A stretch of DNA of 64,000 nucleotides from contig NZ_JAATOM010000001.1 in assembly GCF_019207085.1 (NCBI RefSeq), positions 496,001-560,000 on the forward strand, in the 5' to 3' direction. The stretch is from Variovorax sp. dw_308 (GTDB lineage: Bacteria; Pseudomonadota; Gammaproteobacteria; Burkholderiales; Burkholderiaceae_C). Position numbers and translations under genes: made by a program. A model generated the notes under the pieces. It saw only the letters and a list, made by a program, of their open reading frames with translations, did not search any database and was not told where the DNA came from. The first letter of the stretch is position 1. Each line of letters opens with the position of its first letter. Shown here piece by piece: positions 18,786-27,103 of this stretch.

Positions 18786-19106
18786 ATGAGCCAGGAACCT
18801 CTCCGCATCACCGTTGGCCCCCGATGGCAGTTTTTCACCTACCAGCGTGAGGGCTTTCAATTGATTGGCACCGTGCAGCGCGGCATGCAGATCGGTGCAC
18901 TGGCGAAGATGCCCGATGGTGACTATGCGCAGGTCAACGGCGACATCGTCGAGACGCTGAACCGCAGCCGCGTCGAGTTCGCATTGCGCGCCGCCACGGG
19001 CACCAAGCCGGGCGAGCCGATCGTCAACATCCCCCGCGCGCCTTCGCCGGCGGTGGTGGTGACGGTGAAGAAGAAGCGCCGCATCGTCCTGCCGCCGAGC
19101 GAATAA
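18786..19106 (+). CDS. Small protein of unknown function
   Basis: A 106-residue soluble protein (MSQEPLRITVGPRWQFF...). It has no transmembrane segment and no motif I can name. The first 65 residues look like a compact beta-rich domain (TYQREGFQLIGTVQRGMQIGALAKMPDGDYAQVNGD). The tail is Pro-rich, then very basic (VKKKRRIVLPPSE), which could bind nucleic acid or acidic membrane. It begins 26 bases after the CNNM-type gene. The reading frame is supported by good codon bias and by extending unbroken from a sensible ATG. Confidence 0.65.
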   Translation: MSQEPLRITVGPRWQFFTYQREGFQLIGTVQRGMQIGALAKMPDGDYAQVNGDIVETLNRSRVEFALRAATGTKPGEPIVNIPRAPSPAVVVTVKKKRRIVLPPSE

Positions 19107-19281
19107 AGGCGCCGTACGGCCGGCGTGACCTTGCGGCAATGGGCCGCTCGCGTATTCAGCCTATGAGGCGATCCGGAGCGACAGCAATTTCGCGGGTCGG
19201 TGCGATGCGCCGTGGAGCTGACGCGGGAACTGCTTCCGTACAGCTTCAGTCAGCGCGCGCCGTGTCGAATGGACCCGAACT

Positions 19282-19434
19282 TCAGCCCTGGCGCTTGAAG
19301 TACTGCACCTCACGTTCATGCTGCTTTGCTTGCGCCATGGAATCGAAGGTGCCAAGGTTGCGTCGCTTTCCGGTCTTGGGATCGACCTTGCGGGAGTAGA
19401 GGCGGTATTCGCCGGAGGCGAGCTTGCGGATCAT
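19282..19434 (-). CDS. Small basic protein, 50 residues, conserved type
   Basis: A very short gene with a strong ribosome site (AAGGAG, 7 bases before ATG). It encodes a Lys/Arg-rich soluble protein starting MIRKLASGEYRLYSRK and ending EREVQYFKRQG. The central DPKTGKRRNLGTF segment gives it a compact, highly charged, probably nucleic-acid-binding look. I recall near-identical small proteins of unknown function across Proteobacteria, but cannot confirm this here. It stands alone in the 495-base interval between the 106-residue gene and the acyl-CoA ligase gene, and is easily missed because of its size. The rest of that interval (19107-19281 and 19435-19601) shows no gene. Confidence 0.8.
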   Translation of the reverse strand: MIRKLASGEYRLYSRKVDPKTGKRRNLGTFDSMAQAKQHEREVQYFKRQG

Positions 19435-19601
19435 GCTGGGCTCCTTCTGTGTTGACGGCCAGTCGGGGCAGCTTCGATCCTTGGGCTGCGCCGTGTGTAG
19501 TACGGCTTCACCTCGTGCTGCCAGCGCTGGCTTTCATGCGCTCGGCGATCGCGCAGTTCTCCCCGCGCTGGTACCGCAGGCCCGGCGCCTGAGGCGCCCG
19601 G

Positions 19602-21230
19602 TCAGCGCCCTTCGGCGCGCAGCGCGGCCTTCTGGATCTTGCCGGCCGGCGTCATCGGCAGTTCGGTGCGCAGCACGACCTGGCGTGGCATCTTGTAGTC
19701 GGCGATCTGGCCGGCGCAGTGCGCCAGCACCTCGGCCTCGGTCAGGTCGCTGTCTTCGCGGGCGATGACGTAGTAGCGGCCGACCTCGCCAAGCACCTTG
19801 TCGGGCACGCCGATGCCGGCGACCATCAGCACGGCCGGATGCTTCGCGATGTGCGCCTCGACCTCGGCGGGGTAGACGTTGAAGCCGCCCTGGATGTACA
19901 TGTCCTTCATGCGGCCCTTGAGCGTGATGTAGCCGCGCGCATCGACGATGCCCATGTCGCCCGTGTGCAGCCAGCCGCCCTCGAAAGCGCCGGAGCCTGC
20001 TGCCGCGCCGATGTAGTCGCGCACCACGCCCAGTCCCCTGAAATGCAGCTCGCCGATCTCGCCCGGCGGCAGTGCATGGTCGTCCGCTCCGACCGCACGG
20101 ACCTCGGCGCCTTCGAGCGGCTTGCCGATGCTTTGCATGAGGTCTTCGTCGGCGCAGCCCCACGGGGTCATGACCAGCGCGCCGGAGGCCTCGGAGAGGC
20201 CGTAGAGGTTCATGATCGTCGCACCCTGCATGCGCTGCTGCAGTTGCGAGAGAAGCGTGCTGTCGACGTTGGAGCCGCCCGTGATGATGAGTCGCACCGA
20301 CGACAGGTCGACCGATTCCGACTCGGGGTGCATGAGGATCAGGGTCATCATCGTCGGCACGCCCACCAGGATCTGGGGCGGACGCTTGCGGATCATGTCG
20401 AGCACGGTCCTGGCCTTGAAGCTCGCGACCAGCTCGCAGCTTCCGCCGACGAGCAGTTGCGACAGGATGCCGCAGGTGATGCCGCCGACATGGTTGAGCG
20501 GATTTGACAGCTGCATCAGGTCGCCGGCGCGCGCTTTCGTGTGGCGGGCCTGGCCGCCGGCCGAGGCGAGCAGGCTGGCATGGGTCAGGGCGCAGCCCTT
20601 GGGACGGCCGGTGGTGCCGGAGGTGTAGATGACCATGGCCAGGTCGTCGGGCTGCACGGTGGTAGTGGCGGTTTCCACGCCCCCAGGGCCAGGCCGCCCC
20701 TGGCTCGTCCCCTGCGGGGGATCGAGACGAGATGGCAAAGCCACATCGACTTGAGAGCGCGCGGCGTCGGCGTCTGCGGACTGCATCTTCCGGAACGCTT
20801 CGCTGCCGATGGCGATGACCTGGCGCAGCGCCGGGAGGCGCGCGGCCATGCGATCGAACATCGCGAGGCAATCGAATCCATCGACCTTGTCGAGCGTGAA
20901 CACCATCCTGGCCTCGCTGTCGGCCAGCATGTATTCGATCTCCGCGTCGCGGTAGCGGGCGCTGAGCGCGACCACGGCCACGCCGATGCGGGTGGCCGCA
21001 AAGAACAGTTGCAGCCACTCGATCTGGTTGTGCGACAGCACCGCGATGCGGTCGCCCCGCGCAAGGCCCGCATCCTGCATCGCGCTGGCCATGCGTCGGC
21101 TTGCCATGTGCATGTCGGCGAATGAATGGGCCGTGTCGCCGTCGATCCAGGCCTCGATCTGGGGATGCAGCGAAGCAGCGCGTTCGAGGGCCTGGGGCAA
21201 GGTGGAAGCAGTGAAGGGGTTGGCGTGCAT
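19602..21230 (-). CDS. AMP-forming acyl-CoA ligase with an in-frame palindromic insertion
   Basis: A 542-residue adenylate-forming ligase that would activate a carboxylic acid to its CoA thioester via an acyl-AMP. Motifs: IYTSGTTGRPKGCALTH (P-loop, about residue 207), YGLSEASG (A5), WLHTGDMG (A7), GRMKDMYIQGGFNVYPAEVE (A8 hinge) and PMTPAGKIQKAALR with the catalytic lysine near the C-terminus. Residues about 160-188 (LPSRLDPPQG...GPGG) are a Pro/Gly-rich insert encoded by hairpin-forming DNA (see 20676-20745) and fall in a loop normally variable in length. The gene stands alone on its strand, divergent from the SCO-like gene. The acid is unknown; a medium or branched fatty acid is likely from the neighbourhood. 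Confidence 0.88.
   Translation of the reverse strand: MHANPFTASTLPQALERAASLHPQIEAWIDGDTAHSFADMHMASRRMASAMQDAGLARGDRIAVLSHNQIEWLQLFFAATRIGVAVVALSARYRDAEIEYMLADSEARMVFTLDKVDGFDCLAMFDRMAARLPALRQVIAIGSEAFRKMQSADADAARSQVDVALPSRLDPPQGTSQGRPGPGGVETATTTVQPDDLAMVIYTSGTTGRPKGCALTHASLLASAGGQARHTKARAGDLMQLSNPLNHVGGITCGILSQLLVGGSCELVASFKARTVLDMIRKRPPQILVGVPTMMTLILMHPESESVDLSSVRLIITGGSNVDSTLLSQLQQRMQGATIMNLYGLSEASGALVMTPWGCADEDLMQSIGKPLEGAEVRAVGADDHALPPGEIGELHFRGLGVVRDYIGAAAGSGAFEGGWLHTGDMGIVDARGYITLKGRMKDMYIQGGFNVYPAEVEAHIAKHPAVLMVAGIGVPDKVLGEVGRYYVIAREDSDLTEAEVLAHCAGQIADYKMPRQVVLRTELPMTPAGKIQKAALRAEGR
20676..20745. repeat. Palindromic repeat-like element inside the acyl-CoA ligase gene
   Basis: Three hairpins lie in series: GCCAGG/CCTGGC at 20688-20693 and 20699-20704, CTCGTCCCC with GGGG...GACGAG at 20704-20731, and TGGC-AAAG-CCA at 20733-20743. 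In the ligase frame this encodes a Pro/Gly-rich loop not expected in the family. The length is a multiple of three in effect, since the frame continues. It looks like a REP-type intergenic repeat that has entered a coding region; other genomic copies cannot be seen in this window. Confidence 0.6.
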
Positions 21231-21403
21231 CGCCGCAGGGTAAGTGCGTTGCCATGGGCTGGCTTGCGTCTACTCGCTGGCTGCGGGTGTCAGCACGGGA
21301 TGGCTTGCGGCCGAGCGGGCCGCTTGCCAAATCCGGCTAACGCGCGGCCACGTTGCGGGCTTACCGTCGCGCGTATTCCATGAACCACAAGGAGCACGGG
21401 GCG

Positions 21404-22036
21404 ATGACGCGGTCAGACCACCCGGGCGGCCCGGGGCGAAGGCGCTTCCTGGCGGCGATGTCCGGCATGGCCGTGGCAGCCGCGGCTCCGTCGATCGCGC
21501 TCGCGCACGCCGGGCATGCCGCACCGGTGAGCGAATCGCCTGCGCAGACGCTGCTGCGGCCCGACCGACCCGTTGCCCGCCTGCGGCTGCGCATGGCCGG
21601 TGGCGGGACGTCCGAATTGCGCACGCTGGTCGACGGGCAGGTGACTGCCGTGCAATTGATGTTCACCGGCTGCGGCACCACCTGCCTCATGCAAGGCGCG
21701 CTCTTCGCGGCCTTGCAGGAAAGGCTGGCCGGCCAAAGCCGCGACCGTCGCCTGCTCTCGATCAGCATCGACGCATTGGGCGACGACCCGAAGGTGCTGG
21801 CGGCGTGGCTGGGCCGCTTCGGCGCGCAAGGTGCGCGCTGGACCGCATGCGTGCCTTCCGTCGAGGAGACGGACCGGCTGCTGTCCGAGTTCAGCGTCGG
21901 ATCCAGCGCGATCAACGCGGCTGAGCACCTGAACCGGGTCTTCATCGTGGACGCCGGCGGCTTCCTGCGGGTCGTCACGTCGCTCGATCCGTCTGCCGAC
22001 CAGGTGATGCGGGCCATGGACCTCGGTCGCGGCTAG
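21404..22036 (+). CDS. SCO1/SenC-like thioredoxin-fold protein with Tat-type signal
   Basis: A 210-residue exported protein. The N-terminus GGPGRRRFLAAMSG followed by a hydrophobic stretch and ALAHA resembles a twin-arginine signal. The mature part has the SCO copper motif CxxxC as CGTTC (C90, C94) in MFTGCGTTCLMQG and a thioredoxin-fold C-terminus (RVFIVDAGGFLRVVTSLDP). SCO proteins deliver copper or thiols to oxidases such as cytochrome c oxidase CuA. Here no oxidase gene is adjacent, so the target is unknown. The start at 21404 is chosen because AAGGAG lies nine bases upstream; ATG 21380 is possible. Divergent from the ligase gene. Confidence 0.8.
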   Translation: MTRSDHPGGPGRRRFLAAMSGMAVAAAAPSIALAHAGHAAPVSESPAQTLLRPDRPVARLRLRMAGGGTSELRTLVDGQVTAVQLMFTGCGTTCLMQGALFAALQERLAGQSRDRRLLSISIDALGDDPKVLAAWLGRFGAQGARWTACVPSVEETDRLLSEFSVGSSAINAAEHLNRVFIVDAGGFLRVVTSLDPSADQVMRAMDLGRG

Positions 22037-22228
22037 CTGCGTCTCTGGCCGCCGAAGAGTTGCCCGGGAGCCGCTCAGGAGCCGCCCACAAGCAGGCGAC
22101 GAGCAGGCCACGACCGGGCCACGAGCAGCCACCGCGCGAAGCAGCCACTTCGCACAAGACCGCTCCCGCCCGATTGCCTAAGCTGCGCCATCCGCATCGT
22201 GCCGTGACCCGGCAAGGCATCACCACCC

Positions 22229-23848
22229 ATGGCAATCATCGAGTCGACCGTTTCCCCCGGCAGCGAGGCCTTCGAGGCCAACCGCACGGGCATGCTGGCC
22301 TTGATCGAGCGTGTACGCACGTTCGAGCGGCGCAGCATCGCCACCTCGGCCAAGTCGCGCGAGCGTTTCGAGAAGCGCGGGCAGCTGCTGCCGCGCGAGC
22401 GCCTGTCGCTGCTGCTCGACCCGGGCACGCCATTCCTCGAGATCTCGTCCCTGGCGGGGCTGGGTCTCGACAACCCCGACCTGGAGAAAAGCGTGCCGGG
22501 CGGCGGCGTGATCGCCGGCATCGGCTGGGTGTCGGGCGTGCGGGTGATGGTCAATGCGTCGGACTCCGGCATCGATGCCGGCGCACTGCAGCCAATGGGC
22601 ATCCCGAAGCAGATGCGCATCCATGAGCTGGCCCTGGAAAACAAGCTGCCGCTCGTTCAACTGGTCGAGAGCGCGGGCGCCAACCTCATGACCTACAAGG
22701 TCGAGGAGTTCATCATCGGCGGCGGCTTGTTCCGCAACCTGGCGCGCATCTCCGCGGCCGGGCTGCCGGTGCTGACGGTCACACATGGCTCGTCGACGGC
22801 GGGCGGCGCGTACCAGACGGGCTTGTCGGACTACATCGTGATGGTGCGCGGGCGTTCGCGGGCCTTCCTGGCCGGGCCGCCGCTGCTGAAGGCGGCCACC
22901 GGCGAAGTCGCGACCGAGGAGGAACTGGGCGGCGCGGTGATGCACACGTCGATCTCGGGGCTGGGCGATTACCTGGCGGAGGACGACCGCGATGCCATCC
23001 GCATCGCCCGCGAGATCCTTGCCAACATCGACTGGAACCGCGACATGCCGGCCGCGCCGGCGCGCAGCTTCAAGCCGCCGCGTTACGACGCAGAAGAACT
23101 GCTCGGCATCATGCCGATGGACCACAAGCGCCCGGTCGACATGAAGCAGGTCATCGCGCGCATCGCCGATGATTCCGAGTTCCTGGAGTTCGGCGAGAAC
23201 TACGGCAGCGCCACGGTGGTGGGCCACATCAAGATCGAGGGCATGCCGCTCGGCGTGGTCACCAACAACGGCCCGATCGACGTGGCCGGCGCAACCAAGG
23301 CGACGCACTTCATCCAGGCCTGCTGCCAGTCGAAGACGCCGCTGCTCTACCTCAACAACACGACCGGCTTCATGGTCGGCAAGGACTACGAGGAGGCCGG
23401 CATGATCAAGCACGGCTCCAAGATGATCCAGGCCGTGACCAACGCGACGGTGCCGCAGATCACGATCTATTGCGGCGCGTCCTTCGGTGCGGGCAACTAC
23501 GGCATGTGCGGCCGCGGCTTTCATCCGCGCTTCTGCTTCTCCTGGCCGAATGCCAAGACGGCGGTGATGGGCGGCGAGCAGGCGGCCAAGACGATGGTCA
23601 TCGTCACCGAAGCCGCGATGAAGCGAAAGGGCGAAGTCGACCAGGCCAAGCTCGACGTGATGGAGAAACGCATCGTCGACCACTTCGACAGCCAGATGAG
23701 CGTGTTCACCACCAGCGCACGCCTGCTCGACGACGGCGTGATCGACCCGCGCGACACGCGCGAGGTGCTGAGCAAGGTGCTGTCGATCTGTCGCGACGCG
23801 GAACTGCGCGAGCCGCAGAAGATGCAGTTCTCCGTGGCCCGTCCCTGA
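22229..23848 (+). CDS. Acyl-CoA carboxylase beta (carboxyltransferase) subunit, AtuC/LiuB-like
   Basis: A 539-residue biotin-dependent carboxyltransferase with the tandem crotonase-fold domains of methylcrotonyl-, geranyl- and propionyl-CoA carboxylases. Characteristic segments are THGSSTAGGAYQTGLSDYIV, FLAGPPLLKAATGE (acyl-CoA site), LYLNNTTGFMVGKDYE and YCGASFGAGNYGMCGRGF (carboxybiotin site). With the biotinylated alpha subunit at 25051-27066 and the acyl-CoA dehydrogenase between them, the order recalls the acyclic terpene (atu) cluster, in which AtuC/AtuF carboxylate cis-geranyl-CoA. Leucine (methylcrotonyl-CoA) is the main alternative. The 192 bases upstream contain short CACGAGCAG-like repeats but no gene. 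Confidence 0.88.
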   Translation: MAIIESTVSPGSEAFEANRTGMLALIERVRTFERRSIATSAKSRERFEKRGQLLPRERLSLLLDPGTPFLEISSLAGLGLDNPDLEKSVPGGGVIAGIGWVSGVRVMVNASDSGIDAGALQPMGIPKQMRIHELALENKLPLVQLVESAGANLMTYKVEEFIIGGGLFRNLARISAAGLPVLTVTHGSSTAGGAYQTGLSDYIVMVRGRSRAFLAGPPLLKAATGEVATEEELGGAVMHTSISGLGDYLAEDDRDAIRIAREILANIDWNRDMPAAPARSFKPPRYDAEELLGIMPMDHKRPVDMKQVIARIADDSEFLEFGENYGSATVVGHIKIEGMPLGVVTNNGPIDVAGATKATHFIQACCQSKTPLLYLNNTTGFMVGKDYEEAGMIKHGSKMIQAVTNATVPQITIYCGASFGAGNYGMCGRGFHPRFCFSWPNAKTAVMGGEQAAKTMVIVTEAAMKRKGEVDQAKLDVMEKRIVDHFDSQMSVFTTSARLLDDGVIDPRDTREVLSKVLSICRDAELREPQKMQFSVARP

Positions 23849-23855
23849 TCGCCGT

Positions 23856-25016
23856 ATGCAACTCACCCCCGAACACGAGACGCTGCGCGACACGCTCAAG
23901 CGCTTCATCGACAAGGAGATCAACCCGCACGTCGACGCGTGGGAAAAGGCCGAGGTCTTTCCCGCGCACGAGGTGTTCAAGCGCCTGGGCGACCTGGGCT
24001 TCCTGGGGCTGACCAAGCCGGTGGAGAACGGCGGCTCGGGCCTCGACTACTCCTACGGCGCCGTGATGGCCGAGACGCTCGCGCACATGAACTGCGGCGG
24101 CGTGCCGATGGCCATCGGCGTGCAGACCGACATGGCCACGCCGGCACTGGCGCACCGCGGCAGCAAGGAACTGCGCGACGAGTTCCTGGCGCCGGCCATC
24201 GCGGGCGACTACGTGGCTTGCCTCGGCGTGTCGGAAGTCGGCAGCGGCTCCGACGTGGCGTCGATCAAGACCACGGCACGCAAGGACGGCGACGACTACG
24301 TCATCAACGGCGGCAAGATGTGGACCACCAATGGCACGCAGGCCGACTTCTGCTGCGTGCTGGCCAACACCTCCGATGGCGCGGCGCACCGCAACAAGTC
24401 GCTGATCATCGTGCCGATGAAGACCAAGGGCGTGGAGGTGGCGCGCAAGCTGGTCAAGTTGGGCATGCATGCGTCCGACACGGCCCAACTGCACTTCGAC
24501 GACGTGCGCGTACCGCAGCGCCATCGCATCGGCGAGGAGGGCATGGGCTTCATGTACCAGATGGAGCAGTTCCAGATCGAGCGCTTGTGGGGCGCGCTCA
24601 ACAACGTGGGCATGGCGCAGCGCGCGATCGACGTCACGGTCAAGTACACGCGCGAGCGGCAAGCCTTTGGCCGCTCCATCCTCGACAACCAGTGGGTGCA
24701 CTACAAGCTGGCCGAACTGCAGACCGAGGTGGCCTGCCTCAAGGCGATCTGCTGGCAGGGCGTGGAAGAGGTCGTGGCCGGGCAGGACGCGACGCGCACC
24801 GCCACCATGGCCAAGCTCAAGGCCGGCCGCGTGATTCGACAGGTAGCAGACGGCTGCCTGCAGTTCTGGGGCGGCATGGGTTTCATGGACGAGAGCCCCA
24901 TCTCGCGCATCTTCCGCGACGGTCGGCTCACTTCGATCGGCGGCGGCGCCGACGAAGTGATGCTGCAGATCCTCAGCAAGTTCATGGGCACCTTCCCGCT
25001 CAAGGGCACGGCCTGA
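23856..25016 (+). CDS. Acyl-CoA dehydrogenase, AtuD (citronellyl-CoA dehydrogenase)-like
   Basis: A 386-residue FAD-dependent acyl-CoA dehydrogenase. Key segments are GVSEVGSGSDVASIKTTA (substrate/FAD), KMWTTNGTQADF, RVPQRHRIGEEGMGF, QIERLWGALNNV and the C-terminal FWGGMGFMDESPISRIFRDGR with IGGGADEVML. The usual short-chain catalytic Glu at the C-terminal site is replaced by Gly-Ala, whereas a Glu sits in the QIERL helix, the arrangement of isovaleryl- and long-chain enzymes that take branched substrates. GLDYSYGAV and CGGVPMAIGVQTDMATPAL strongly recall AtuD. It begins 7 bases after the carboxylase beta gene, so the genes are co-transcribed. Electrons would pass to ETF. Confidence 0.9.
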   Translation: MQLTPEHETLRDTLKRFIDKEINPHVDAWEKAEVFPAHEVFKRLGDLGFLGLTKPVENGGSGLDYSYGAVMAETLAHMNCGGVPMAIGVQTDMATPALAHRGSKELRDEFLAPAIAGDYVACLGVSEVGSGSDVASIKTTARKDGDDYVINGGKMWTTNGTQADFCCVLANTSDGAAHRNKSLIIVPMKTKGVEVARKLVKLGMHASDTAQLHFDDVRVPQRHRIGEEGMGFMYQMEQFQIERLWGALNNVGMAQRAIDVTVKYTRERQAFGRSILDNQWVHYKLAELQTEVACLKAICWQGVEEVVAGQDATRTATMAKLKAGRVIRQVADGCLQFWGGMGFMDESPISRIFRDGRLTSIGGGADEVMLQILSKFMGTFPLKGTA

Positions 25017-25050
25017 CCACCTATCGACGACGCAACCGGACGCACGTTCC

Positions 25051-27066
25051 ATGACCGCACCGCAGAATCCTCCCTCGACTTCATTCGCGACTCCGTTCCG
25101 CAAGATCCTGATCGCCAACCGCGGCGAGATCGCGCTGCGCATCATCCGCAGCGCCCGCGCCCTCGGCTACCGCACGGTGGCGGTGTATTCCACGGCCGAT
25201 GCCGACGCGCGCCATGTGCGCGAGGCCGACCAAGCGGTGTGCATCGGCGAGCCGCTGCCGGCGCAGTCGTATTTGCGCATCCCCGCCATCGTCGATGCGG
25301 CAAGGCTCAGCGGCGCCGACGCGGTGCACCCCGGCTACGGCTTCCTGGCCGAGAACGAGGACTTCGCGCAGGCCTGCAAGGATGCGGGGCTGGTCTTCAT
25401 CGGTCCTTCCGCCGAGGCCATCGTCTCGATGGGCAACAAGGCCGGCGCCAAGACCCTGATGATGGCTGCGGGCGTGCCCTGCATCCCCGGTTACCAGGGC
25501 GAGGACCAGAGCGAGGAACGGCTGGCGCGGGAGGCGGAGCGCGTCGGCTTTCCCGTGATGATCAAGGCGACCGCCGGCGGCGGCGGCCGCGGCATGCGGC
25601 TGGTGCCGTCGGCCAGGGAGTTCGCCGAGATGCTGCGCAGTGCGCGCTCGGAGGCGCAGAGCGCCTTCGGCAATCCCGAGGTGATCCTGGAGCGCGCCAT
25701 CGTCGAGCCGCGCCACATCGAGATCCAGGTCTTCGCCGACCGCCATGGCAACGCCATCCACCTGGGCGAACGCGATTGCTCGGTGCAGCGCCGCCACCAG
25801 AAGCTGATCGAGGAAGCGCCGTCTCCGGCCGTGAATGCCGACCTGCGCGCACGCATGGGCGCCACCGCGGTCGCGGCGGTGAAGGCGATCCGCTACGAGG
25901 GCGCGGGCACGCTCGAGTTCCTGCTCGACAGCGAAGGCAACTACTACTTCATGGAGATGAACACGCGCCTGCAGGTGGAGCATCCCGTGACCGAGGCCAT
26001 CACCGGGCTGGACCTGGTCGCGTTGCAACTTCGCGTGGCCTCGGGCGAGCCATTGCCCATCGCGCAGGACGACGTGAAGTTCAAGGGCCACGCCATCGAG
26101 GTGCGCCTGTGCGCCGAGGATGCCGACAAAGGCTTCATGCCGCAGAGCGGAACGATGGCGCTGTGGCACATGCCGCAGCACCTGCGCGTCGAGCACGCGA
26201 TGCGCTCGGGTGCGCAGATCCCGCCCTACTACGACTCGATGATCGCGAAGATCATCAGCTACGGCGACAACCGCGAGGCCGCGCGCCGCAAGCTGATGTC
26301 GGGCCTGGAAGACGCCGTGGCCCTGGGCGTGACGACCAACCAGGCCTTCCTGCACCGCTGCCTCGGCCACGCGGTGTTTGCCGAGGGCGGCGCGACCACC
26401 GCCTTCATCGCGCAGAACCAGGACGCCTTGCTCGCGGCCGACACCGCCGTGCAGGCACGCGCTGCCGCCATCGCCGCGGTCGTGCTCCACGAAACCGCCG
26501 GCGAACGGCGTGCCCGCGCGCCGGGCCGGCGCATGACGCACAGCCTGCCGATCTCCCTGCGCTTCGAAGCGGATGGCGCGATGGTGACGGCGGGCCTGGT
26601 GCTCTCGGGGCAGCGCCACTTCGACGTGACGATCGGCGAGCAGGCCTTCGTGATCGAGTTGCGCGACCTGGGCGAGCACGCGGCGCACCTTGTCTGCGAT
26701 GGCCTGCTCGAAGGCGTCTCGTTCTTCCGCGACGGCGCCGCGCTGTTCCTGCACTACCGCGGCAGGCCGGTGCGCATCGAGGACAAGACGCGCGCCGCGT
26801 CCGCGAAGCAGGGCGAGGCCGGTGGCGACGGCAAGCTGCGTGCCTCCATGAACGGACGCGTGGTCGCGGTGATGGCGGCGGTCGGCGACATCGTCGAGGC
26901 CGGCCAGCCGATGGTCACGCTGGAAGCGATGAAGATGGAACACATCCACGCCGCGCCTGTCGCCGGCAAGGTGACGGCGCTGCATGTGAAGACCGGCGAC
27001 CAGGTCGCCGCAAGCCGCATCGTGGTGGAGATCGAGGCGGCGGCGAAGGAGTCCGCGCCGGCTTGA
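25051..27066 (+). CDS. Acyl-CoA carboxylase alpha subunit (biotin carboxylase plus biotin carrier), AtuF/LiuD-like
   Basis: A 671-residue protein that carboxylates biotin with ATP and bicarbonate and carries it to the beta subunit. The biotin carboxylase domain fills residues 10-460 (RKILIANRGEIALRIIR; ATP-grasp GGGGRGMRLV; EMNTRLQVEHPVTE). A linker/BT domain follows, and the C-terminal biotinyl domain has EAMKMEHIH with the biotin-accepting Lys at 628. An Ala/Gly-rich hinge precedes it. Size and layout match AtuF and LiuD. It lies 34 bases after the acyl-CoA dehydrogenase gene and 37 bases before the hydratase start. Confidence 0.93.
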   Translation: MTAPQNPPSTSFATPFRKILIANRGEIALRIIRSARALGYRTVAVYSTADADARHVREADQAVCIGEPLPAQSYLRIPAIVDAARLSGADAVHPGYGFLAENEDFAQACKDAGLVFIGPSAEAIVSMGNKAGAKTLMMAAGVPCIPGYQGEDQSEERLAREAERVGFPVMIKATAGGGGRGMRLVPSAREFAEMLRSARSEAQSAFGNPEVILERAIVEPRHIEIQVFADRHGNAIHLGERDCSVQRRHQKLIEEAPSPAVNADLRARMGATAVAAVKAIRYEGAGTLEFLLDSEGNYYFMEMNTRLQVEHPVTEAITGLDLVALQLRVASGEPLPIAQDDVKFKGHAIEVRLCAEDADKGFMPQSGTMALWHMPQHLRVEHAMRSGAQIPPYYDSMIAKIISYGDNREAARRKLMSGLEDAVALGVTTNQAFLHRCLGHAVFAEGGATTAFIAQNQDALLAADTAVQARAAAIAAVVLHETAGERRARAPGRRMTHSLPISLRFEADGAMVTAGLVLSGQRHFDVTIGEQAFVIELRDLGEHAAHLVCDGLLEGVSFFRDGAALFLHYRGRPVRIEDKTRAASAKQGEAGGDGKLRASMNGRVVAVMAAVGDIVEAGQPMVTLEAMKMEHIHAAPVAGKVTALHVKTGDQVAASRIVVEIEAAAKESAPA

Positions 27067-27103
27067 ACCGGTGCGGCAAGACAACGAAGGAGACACGAGA
27101 ACG

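Noticed and set aside
19584..19598. GGCGCC-TGA-GGCGCC hairpin just after the acyl-CoA ligase stop
   Set aside because: GC-rich 6-bp stem with no T-tract; expected often in DNA of this composition.
22037..22228. Short CACGAGCAG-like repeats before the carboxylase beta gene
   Set aside because: Imperfect and too short for a defined repeat; no gene or regulatory pattern can be supported.
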